Shown here: positions 1 through 10,900 of the stretch, one piece after another
Layout of the letters: each line of letters begins with the position of its first letter
How positions within the stretch are numbered: the first letter of the stretch is position 1
Source of the DNA: Norana najaformis
Taxonomy: Eukaryota; Annelida; Clitellata; Crassiclitellata; Hormogastridae
Direction: 5' to 3'
DNA length: 64,000 nucleotides
NCBI GenBank assembly: GCA_964023275.1
Contig: OZ029913.1
Span: 53,150,144-53,214,143, forward strand
The notes under the pieces: model-generated
What the model was told of the DNA's origin: nothing
The model's database searches: none
What the model saw: only the letters and a program-made list of their open reading frames with translations
Made by a program: the position numbers and the translations under genes

Positions 1-882
1 ACACTTAAAAATACATCTATAAGTTCTGATTCATATTACACGCTTTGTTAAGGGTAACGAGAAGACCTTTCAGAGGTCCTAGAGACTGCTACATCAGATG
101 TCTAGATACAGCATTGACAAAGTTTTATTAGCCAGTACAAAACAGTATTTTTTTAAAAAAAGACATGAAAGTCCTTGTAACAGAAGAATTACACATAGTA
201 GCCGTGTGATTATATTAGTCTTTCATTCCAGCCTAATCAACATTCCAATTCTTGTTCAATCATAAGAAACTAAGACGACACCTTTGAACCTTTGAACCTA
301 TAAAGAACAGCTGCCTATTTCTTCGAATGCATTGTTCTTTCTTCGCTTTTCTGGCACTTGCCATAATTACCCTTAGTAGTAAGCAAAGTATCCAATATCC
401 CACAAGTGAGGCACAGAGGAGGCATTCATCTCCTTTTCTTGGTGCTTGAGCCATCAATGTACGAATCCTAAAATCCTGGACATGGAAACAGTGCATCGCA
501 GGACTTGCCATTTACTTCCCAGCTTACACCGGTACCAAACTATACTGCTTGGTGACAGAGGCACAGTGTGCACAACAACTTGCCCAGGGTCATTACATGG
601 ACTTGATCTCACAACCATATGATCACTGACCAAATGTGTTGCCCTTAAATAAGCCAAAATATGTATCAACATCAGAGATAGCATTCATTAAGGTAAAATG
701 GTAAAGGACTACATGTTTGGTGAACTCCTCAGATGCTTGGTCCCAAGGGTGAAGGATAATTAAGCTGAGGTACATGCATAACCACAGCATTCCAAACAAG
801 GACACATTTTAACCTTTCAACTGCTGTCGGTACTCATTTACTGGCACCAGAAGGATGGAGGGCTGAGTGAGTAAGAGACTAC
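1..882. other. Non-coding stretch, intron of the FERM gene
   Basis: The last recognised FERM-gene exon ends with a donor at 882/881 and in open phase 1, so the transcript must continue leftwards off the window. I could not identify a further exon here. A short minus-strand open stretch at about 385-475 follows a possible acceptor but resembles nothing I know. Confidence 0.5.
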
Positions 883-1046
883 CTTCCATGCTTCTGAATT
901 GTCCTCCACGTCTCATGTTCCCAGGGGGACCTCCAGATGTATTTAAATAGGCCTTTGACGTCTGATACTGAGTTCGTCCAGAGAATCGATAATTGCTACC
1001 AAAGCGAGGGAACACGTTTCGATTTGCTGGGTCTGACTCCTTCAAT
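883..1046 (-). CDS. FERM gene exon: FERM-adjacent segment
   Basis: Encodes residues 282-337. It contains [18 protein letters not shown], the conserved block just after the FERM domain in 4.1 proteins, then a Gly/Arg-rich stretch. Acceptor gaacag at 1047-1052 and donor gtagtc at 877-882 (both on the minus strand). The phase agrees with the previous exon, whose last two bases plus the first base here give Arg. Confidence 0.9.
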
Positions 1047-4000
1047 CTGTTCACACCACAAAAATATTTTGTAAACTTACTTGCAAACTCATAGCTACTA
1101 TGAGACAAAAAATTAATTGCATAATGCCCATGGAATTAGAGATGCTGTTTTATTAGTAACAAATGTTTATTCCCAGTGTTCATTCCTATATCAAAAAGGT
1201 CAAATGTTTATTCCAAAAACCACTTTTATTAAGCACATTTGATAAACACAGGTACTATATTTATAATAATTAAACTCAGTTTTATTCAAAACAGGTCCTT
1301 ATGAAAATGAAGACAAAACTATAGTAAAACCATCAAAAATACAACATCCAACTTCATAATAATTGACATCAAACTTAACTACAAGTCACACTCATGGAAA
1401 ATATTAAAAAAATCGAGAAAATTAACAAAAATGAGAGGAAAGTTTACGGAAAAAGTCAATCTTAATTATGTTCTGCTCTCAGTGATTGTCTCAGAATCAT
1501 GTGCTCTTCACAGTTTGCGTATATTCTGGCTAATACCCCGTGATGACCCACAGTGCCAAAAAATCTCTGGTGGCTTCTAATGACAACTCAATTAGAATTG
1601 TATAGCTCTCCAAATAAACATTTAGGAAAGTTGGTGCAGGAATCATAGGCATTTTAATTGTTGTACTTTGCAACAGCAATGTAAGTGTACCAAAACATAG
1701 CAGGCAATGAAAACACCGTTAATTAATTTTATGACTATTGTATGGCATAATTCATACAACAGTAATATTTCATATCAGTTACCTTTTATATGATATTGAA
1801 TTTGTTAGTATTATTTTACTGATCTAAGACTTCAAAGACTAGAAAATGAAACAACATAATTAGTCTCAGAAGTAACTATAGTCAATAACTTCCACATCAC
1901 CTGAAGAAGGCATGGTGTTCAACCGCAAGCTTCCAAAGTCGCTTAGCTAACTTGAAAGTTGGCAACTTAAAGTCTAAAGTTGACTCTGACCTCTCGTGCT
2001 AAAATAAAGAGATACACAGACAGGAAATTAACAGACAACTGACTGAACATGCATTCTTTTGAGAGATACTGTAAGTGGTGCTATAAATGACTCATACACA
2101 CATACACACCACACACACACAAACATATATACATGTTTATATACAGACAAACAAACTGGTTGCACCTACATGTATTATTACGCAAATGATTACTGGTAAG
2201 TAGACTCATAAAATTCTTATTCATTCTAATTCAGACTGTCTGCAACAACTTTCAGTGTATTTGACAAATCAATGTCATTCATCATGGGTAATTATAATTA
2301 TAATTCATACGCAGTCATAATACCCCCTAACTTCTCATAAACCTCTTGACGAGATGTATGACAACACAGCCATGTTCCATCATGTTCCATGACGAGACTG
2401 CATGTCATGTGACTCATGTCCCTTCTAACTGTGACCTCACTAAAATAGGTTTCCAAGTACCTAAAGAAAATAGCAGACCTCTCAGAGGTCAAAATTCTCC
2501 ATCTGCTTGCAGTCCATCAAAGGCTGATGGCAAACGTGTCATGGTTGATTGGTGTTTTGCTACGCCTGAAGTGCTGCTGTTGTGCGGTGGTGCTATATAA
2601 GTAATTACATTACATTAGTACTCTGATTGTCACCTGCTTAGATTACTGGAAAATTAAGAATGTTATAATATTTGCACTTTATCCTTATTCAGACAGTCTG
2701 AAACAACTTTCATCAACAGTCCTACTGTAATGTAAATGCCTTCACACAACAGTTTCTTTCATACTACATCACAAATTCTAATAAGTTTGCTAAGTTACAA
2801 ACTTCTTTTTTAAATTTAAAAACATTTTTCACACTTTAAGAATTTAACCAGCAGAATAACATTTATATTTACCTCTGCTGGTCGAATTCTAATTGTAAAG
2901 ATGTTGCGCTTATAGGAGATCTTTATAATTTTTGGCCAAACAAATCGATGGATTCGCAATCGATTTTTGAAGATGAGAAGACCAGCGGCACAGACTCCAA
3001 TCTGTACATCTTCATTTTCAGAATCCTATTCAAAGAATTAAAACAAACTGCACTCAGGTATTAACATATTCTGCAGATTCATGTCTGAAAATCATTAAAT
3101 ACATTTACAAACACTGGAAACTTGTTTTCTTTGGGACCCATATCCAGAGCCACCTTATAATATGACTGTGTTACAATGAGGTTATTATTTTATTGTATGT
3201 CTGTATGTAAACATGTTTGTGTGTGTGTGTGTATGTATGAAGTCACTTATAGCACCACTTATAGTATATCTCAAAAGAATGCATACAGGAACTAAATTAT
3301 AGGTCCATGTTCTGAAGTGTTACATCAGAATTTGTTATGATTAAACAAGTTATGAAGAGCCTCTAGTGTATAATGCATACGAAGTGTCTATTCGTTGTTT
3401 CTCAACGAAATTACATAAGCAAGAATTATTACTCAGTTCTGCTTTTCAGCAAACCTTTTGATACCAAAGCAGACAATAAAGATATATTCTGTATTAAATG
3501 ACAGCAATTCACTGAACACTTAGAAGTTTAGCAAGGTAAAGCAATTCAAAAGAATAACCAATATTAAAAAATTAAAAGACAGACAATATTAAAGGATGTA
3601 TTAGAAGAATAATACCAGTGTTCTTTTAATATATCTTTAACATTGTTGGTCACAGGCCAAATCACATTCACAGATGAGCAAGGGAAGCTCCCTCAAAAAT
3701 TCCAACAGCTTTCCCTTTCTTCCAACACCAGTACTGTGTCACAGTGAAATCCTTCATGAATTCCAGCTCAAGCATATTGCGATTAATCAAAAGCACCAAA
3801 TTTTAACAAGACAGAAGATTTCTCTTGGCACTGTCCTACCTTTGCATTGTGCATGTGTACACCATACAGAGATAGTTTCTTGGCATTACTCAGATATTCA
3901 TTCTCAGCCTCACCTGCTGATTGGCCCCTGAAAAGCAACAACCCACCAACATTTCAATCCAGAAGAACCTAATTGTAATTTCTTAACAGCTAGAACAATA

Positions 4001-7000
4001 CATAACCAAATGGCAATCTCAAAACAGCTGGTATGATAAGACCAGCACAGTACAATATTTATAATATCAGGTTCTGCAAGTTTTTTCCATATATGAGTAT
4101 TGTTAACAACCCAGGTATTGAAAACAAATATCATAAAGCTCATAGTTATGCTGAAAGTTTGGTAAAAGATATTTTATCAATCAGAATTTCAAGCTTTTCA
4201 ATCTGTACAAGCTGAATACAACAAACTGATGAATTTTCTTATCCAACCGAGTCTAAAATTAGATCACAATGCACAACCTGTGGGTTATGTGTAGCTCAGC
4301 AACCTTTTCCAACAGCTCCTGCGTCTGCTTTGGCGCAAGGCTGATGTCCTTCAGGTACTGGAAGCCAGGGCCATTCCTCGACTTTTCATAATCTCCGAGC
4401 TCTGACTGCACAGCATAGGAACTCAACAACGCAAGCGTCACAAACGAACACGGCAATCTACAGCAAACAAATCCACTCAAGATTTCACTACTGATTACTG
4501 AGCAAACTGAAAAACTTGTCTTGACCTTATATTTTTTTTTGCAAATTTTAGTATTTTATTATCTGTTAATTGTCACATTCAGCAGTTTTAATTTACTCTT
4601 CATTTCCTGTACTATTTAAAATAAATCACTAATAAATCAGTTAGGCATACCAGTAATTTATTATTTGTTGCATAATTTTCTATTTTAACATAATTTGCTA
4701 CTTACACTGATTATGCATTTTTAATGTCAAGCAAAAATTTGTTTTAATTATACGGTCCTTGCTCTCTGTGTGAGGCTAAATGAAACAGAGTACACTATAA
4801 ACAAACACATCAACCTATAAAATACAAATTTCCTACACAATCCAACAGTAACTCTCATGTATAACTACGTACACACAAGCTGTTCTAAAAGTTACAGCTC
4901 AAGAAACGTTTTCAGCTTGTCTAAAACACATCTGGTTGGATCTGTCAGAAAACCTGTTTCAGCATCTCTCAGAGGTTCTGAAAAAGCATTTATAAAATGT
5001 CCAGTTGCATGAATACATCGCACCTTTGCTATAACACGAGATTTGGGATCAAGTACAATATTATGGCAAGGGCTGCGTTAAAACTGAAGTGGTAATCTGT
5101 CACCAAAATTTCAGTATATGTTTATATAGCTGCATATCTGCAGGTTATACTGGGCTTACAACAGCATTAGAGTGCGGTATTGTCAAGAAAACAAGCTCTT
5201 CAAAGCTATCAGCTCTTCAACTACTCTCCACAGGTGTCACTGGACTTGTAAATGTCACCAAAAATGATGAACTGCCTGTTGGAATGCAGGCTGCAAATAT
5301 CTGAAAAACTATGTTTATTTCAAAACTGTGTTTTGAAGTGGAAGCAATTTTTGATAAATTCAGTTAAACTCTATAATACAATACAATACAACTTATATTT
5401 ATAACGTGCCTTAATAAAACAATGTCTTACTCAAGGACGTGTTACAACATAATAATTAGTTATAGTACTGAGAGAATAAATGAGTCTTAAGTTTTAATTT
5501 AAAAGTATCTATTGAAGAGCATCTTCGAATAGATTCAGGTAAAGATTTCCACTCAGCTGGACCAGCTACTTCAAACATTCTTTTACCAAACTGTAGGTTA
5601 ACTCTTCTGACTTCAAAGTCCCCTTTTGAAGCCGAACGCAATCTTCTTCTGGACTCAGTGGAAGTACAAGGTTTAACTAGAGACGACAGGTAGGACGGGG
5701 CAGAGCCTGACATAATTTTGAACATAAGTTGACAGATTTTGAAAGATATTCGTTGTTCTAATCTTCTGCTTTCAGGTGCCATATTTATATATTTTAGATC
5801 AATAAGGTATGTAATATATTTTAGATCAATAAGGTATGTAAACAACACCTTAAAAATCAGCTTTTATTTGAAAGATACAATGTGTAATACAGAAACTGTT
5901 GCTTCATTAATGCTTAGATCTGTACTAATTTTTGCCAAGGTTTCACCATTTCATTCTCCTGAAAAGTGTAAGCCTTCCTTTATTCCAAACTTTTTCGCAT
6001 CTTTCTACAGGAAATAAAATTTTATTAAATTACATTTGTCCAGCAGTTTAGGTAAAGCCATCATCCTTAGAGACTTAAATAAGTTATTTGGAAACGTAAC
6101 TACACAGTTGGCAGAATAAAAATCATACCCGACAATTCTGTATCGGCGATACTCTTATAGAAGTACGACATCAATGCCGTATAGCAGCTACCTTGGTACA
6201 CTGTATAATAGGTGTTTGACCCACTATTCGTTCAGCAAATAACGAGAAAAGAAAGATCAACGCTTCTCAGCACAGGTGTTACCATTTCAGTGTCACATGA
6301 GTTTTGCTTCAAAAGATCACATACGAATCCTAGGTAAATTTGGGATTCATGGCCACGATCATGTTATACCCAAAACACAAATTTGTGTTACTTCAACGCG
6401 TGTAATAGTGAGGATGTGGTGTACGTATGTACATGCATACCTATGTACATATGTACCCACATATGTAAATATATCTGGTATGTACATATGTACATACATA
6501 TATACATACAAACACACATGTATCATAAGGGTACCTTGTAATTTATAAGGCAACTTAAAGGACCCTCTCAAAGGCAACATGTTATGCACATTTCAATGTC
6601 TTAATACTCATACATTCTGAAAATGAGTGAAAAAGAAACCCTTACTTTTCAGACAGAATGTCTCTTCTAAGCTGAAGAAATAACTGATATCTGCAATTAA
6701 AACAATCCAATTAAATCAATATGCACCGACAAATGCAAATTTTATTTTTAGCTGAGCTTGTTTCAGTGAACTGCTGATACATTCCAAGACTGTGAAACAA
6801 TTCAAACAAGATCAAAATACTTGCAAAACTAATACCGAGTCTTACGAAATACTGTTGGATGTAAAGGATAAAAACAGTTAAAATATCTGCCTGATAGAAA
6901 ATGAAATATGGGCTAGGAATTTCAAAGCATGTAAGAATAAAGTTACCAGTATAGACAATCTGTTTTACCACTATACCTTGTTACTTCATGGCGAAGTATA

Positions 7001-7958
7001 AAAGGCTCTGGAGGATAAAACTTAACTTCAAATGCAAAAACCCAAGATCCATCTGCAGAAACAAAAAGCAAAACATGTTCCATCCAAACTGCATCAGAAG
7101 TTGGCAACGCAACTATTTCTGAATTAGCTGACCAGTGCTTTGTGGCCTTGCAAAACAGATCAGCATTTGTATTTAAAATTAATTCAGACTCAATAGGGTT
7201 AATAACAGATTTGCAAAAACTCTGGCTTCGCCATTAATTCTTTTTAAGTAAATACACAACATTCTTCAATACACTTTTGCAAACTTTAAAGCATGGCTGA
7301 AGACTGAATGTTTTACTAAGGCAGGGTTACTGGGCATGTTTATAAGTGATAACAATGAGCATTAAAGAATTTAATCTTAAATCCTGTTGTTTAAAAACTT
7401 TTATCCTGTAGTAATTCCAAGCTAAATATCAACTATCAATCTGTAGTACTTCCAAGCTAAATATCAACTATCAACCTGTAGTACTTCCAAGCTAAATATC
7501 AACTATCAACCTGTAGTATGTCCAAGCTAAATATCAACTATCAACCTGTAGTACTTCCAAGCTAAATATCAACTATCAACCTTGAGACCTTCAGACTTTG
7601 CCCGTATTACGTTCTGACCATTGCCCTTTGGTCAAATAAGAGTAGGCAAACTAATGTTACTCATAAAAGCACAAGCAAACTGATCCTGAAGACACTTCAA
7701 TGTATTCAAGAAATACAAATTTAGAAGTGCACACCTCATGCTCATTAATACAGTAATTATCATAATCTGCTATCATGAGATTTAAACAAAGTCACCATGA
7801 AACAAATTTAATTATGTTCACTGGCCTACATAAATTTGCATATTGCAGCTCATTAGTACAATAACCATCATAATTTGCACATAGCAGCTTCCCCTTCTTC
7901 TGCTTGGAGGCTGGTAACTAGAAGGGGGACAGACAAGTATACAGTGACCTGACGCATG

Positions 7959-7989
<31 letters not shown>

Positions 7990-10900
7990 ACGTGGTACTA
8001 GACATGCACTCTTAAGTAAATGGCAAGCCTCATGGGTGTGAGCTGTGCATATGCACAAGTGTATACACACATACACCCACTGTGTGACACACAAGCACAT
8101 GCACACACGCGTACACACGTACACACATACACACGCGCAAGCGCACATATCTACATGGTCCCATGCAATAGCCTATATGTAATCACAAGCCATTATCTTT
8201 TTTCTTGCAATCTTTTAATGTTAGCTTCAACTAAAGAATGATAAAGAAAAAGAAATTATACTCAATAAAAAATGTATAGATTCAATGAAATGAGGCAACT
8301 GTACTCTTACTTGTAACGTATTTGCTGAGTTTTTTACTGTTGCTTAGCCAAACCTGAAAACAAGAAATATTCTGAGTTAAAATAATTGGTAGTCTGCTGT
8401 GGCCAGGACACTACTTAAAACAAACACATTTGCGTTACTCTTTATATTCCAGAGGTTTTTCTTCCATACAGTTTGAAAGACTTGTTTATTGTCTACAACT
8501 GACAACTGACTCTTGGACAACATGGATGTTGCTTACTATTTATGATGCTGTACAACTGTCGCTGTTACATTACATTACAAATAGCCCAGTTGTCATAGAA
8601 ACAATAAGTGTACCTGTCTTCCTACAGTGGACAGATGCAGAGTGTTAGAATAGATTCCTTCAACATCAGCTACCAACAACGATTAAAATTTACTAATAGC
8701 TTCATAAACAGATAAAAGACAGCTGCACATAATTCTTATTTGTTATGATTCCCTGAAAAATATTTATTAAACTGAATCAAATCAAAAGCAAAACCATTGC
8801 AAAACATGCACAGCCATAAGTGGTAAATAAATTATCTAATTCATTACAAAATTAATTTTTATTTTCTTCACTTATTTATCAGTAGTCCCAATCTTTGATA
8901 CACATGATCCACTAAACATATCTGATTGGCACATAGCCCAACACCCGATCAGTAAAGTTCATAAAGTACATATTATTATTATTTGTGCATTTATTAATCA
9001 ATGGTGCTGAGCAACTAGTGAAAGACTTGCTCAAGGTCCCACACAGTAACTGTCTCAGAGGAGGTTCGAACCCATACTCTGCACGTTACAAGCCATGCAC
9101 TCTATCCAATCAGCTACTGTGCCCCACACCAATATATTTACATGGCAACATTTAAGAATCTCTCAAAAGAGCTGCACTCATGGAAATATAACTAATTAAA
9201 ATCAAGAAAACAGCCAAGTACCACACAAAATAGCCACGGCAGGTGTAAACATGCACGCAATCCCCAAAAGTGGGAAATGGACCGCCAAAAACTGCTCTGG
9301 AACTGAAAACTGTTCCGCACAAGAAGACTTTCTGTGGTTTGGAAAAGTCAAGTTTCTGGAATTCAGGTCCTCTAACAGTCCAATTTACCGAGTCCTTCAC
9401 TACATTCTGACCGCTCGACCGAAAACCTATAGCTTCAGTAAGCTTATCCCTTCTTTGCTTGTTTTCATGTCTGCTACTATAGAAATTGGCTCAACTTGCA
9501 GATTATATATTCTGTCATTATATTATTTATTATATGTTATTATAGCAGAAGAAGACAATTACATCATTTAAATAGATGTATCTACAAGGCAGAAACTGGT
9601 TTATGATCATCCCTTTGGGACCAGTTGGCTTCCAAATGAAGTCTCCAGACAAGCTGACCTCTACACATTACTGGAACTATAAAATGTCTAAATTTGCATA
9701 CAGATGAAATCACATTTCACGAATATACCTTTGGTGTTTTCTTCTCTTCATAGGTAAGTCCAAAGTAATCTTTTTCCTCTAATTCTAGCTTCTGGCAGAC
9801 AGCATCAAACAACTCCTGAACCTTGGCAGATTTCTAAAAAACATCAATTTGTATAAAATTGTGATTTATTTAATACATATTAATGTATTCAAGCCAATCC
9901 ACTCATATCCACAAATGGCATATTCAAACTGTCTTAGATTCCACTAACTAAATCCATTGGTTTTACTCAGCTACTGTAGCTCATTTCTCCCAAAGACAAA
10001 TTTCCATAAGTTACAGACAGTTCAGAATTCCATAGTCCAAAGCATTCCTAAGACCTCTTGGGGTCTCAATGTGTCAATTCTGTATCAAAATCAATCCATT
10101 GACAGTCTATCAAGCAGAGAAATCAGTTTGAAATCTGCCTCACAGTTTCCACTTAAATCAGCTGATCTATCCACCATTTGCTCACACAGCTTTCATCTGA
10201 GCAAAAAATATTGAACTTGATCCTCATGTCGAAACAGTTTTTGGCTCTTGGCCTATGTTGGTGGCTGGCCTGGAGCCTTTGAATTCTCTGCTCAGTTTCT
10301 GTCCGCTCTGCCAGTTTTTGATGCCATTCAGGTTTAAGCTCAACAGCCATCTGATTCAACTCAGCCGGCTTTTTACCATCCCACCCTCATCAGCAATACC
10401 CAATTCCCCAACTTTTTCAGTTTATACACAACTACTGAAAGATTACAAACCTGTAATAATCTTGCAGCCTATGATGATTCACACAAATTTCAATAACGAA
10501 TAAAATGTTCACAAATTAAGTCAATAAATGAAAACTTGGCCTTTGAATAAAAAACAACTTATCTCAAAAGCAGCAATAATGACTTGGCCAAATCCAATAT
10601 CCTAAATTAAGGCATTAAAATCACCAAAATCCCAAACTGACATTTATTCATAATTGCAAACAAACTGGCCCTTGCCGTTCCAGACACCTCCACCCCATAT
10701 CATTGCGCCCTTCAACGCTGAACAGGCTTACATAAGCAAGAGGTAAACACTGCTGCCTGCCATTGGTTATCGCAGGACAAATATGCAGAAACACAAGAAT
10801 GGATGACCACCTCAAACCAGTGAAGTGGATGACAAAGTCATTACCGTCAACACAAGATGCCTATCTCAGATGGATTGTATATACATCTGGCTCTGGATAA

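Noticed and set aside
2298-2600. Overlapping short frames on both strands
   Set aside because: They fall between confirmed FERM exons and partly over a LINE tail; no homology.
7406-7580. CRISPR-like array
   Set aside because: Units are directly tandem with no unique spacers, and the genome is eukaryotic.
9957-10503. Candidate LINE or gene fragments on the plus strand
   Set aside because: Frames are interrupted and I recognise no motif; the stretch is intronic to the FERM gene.
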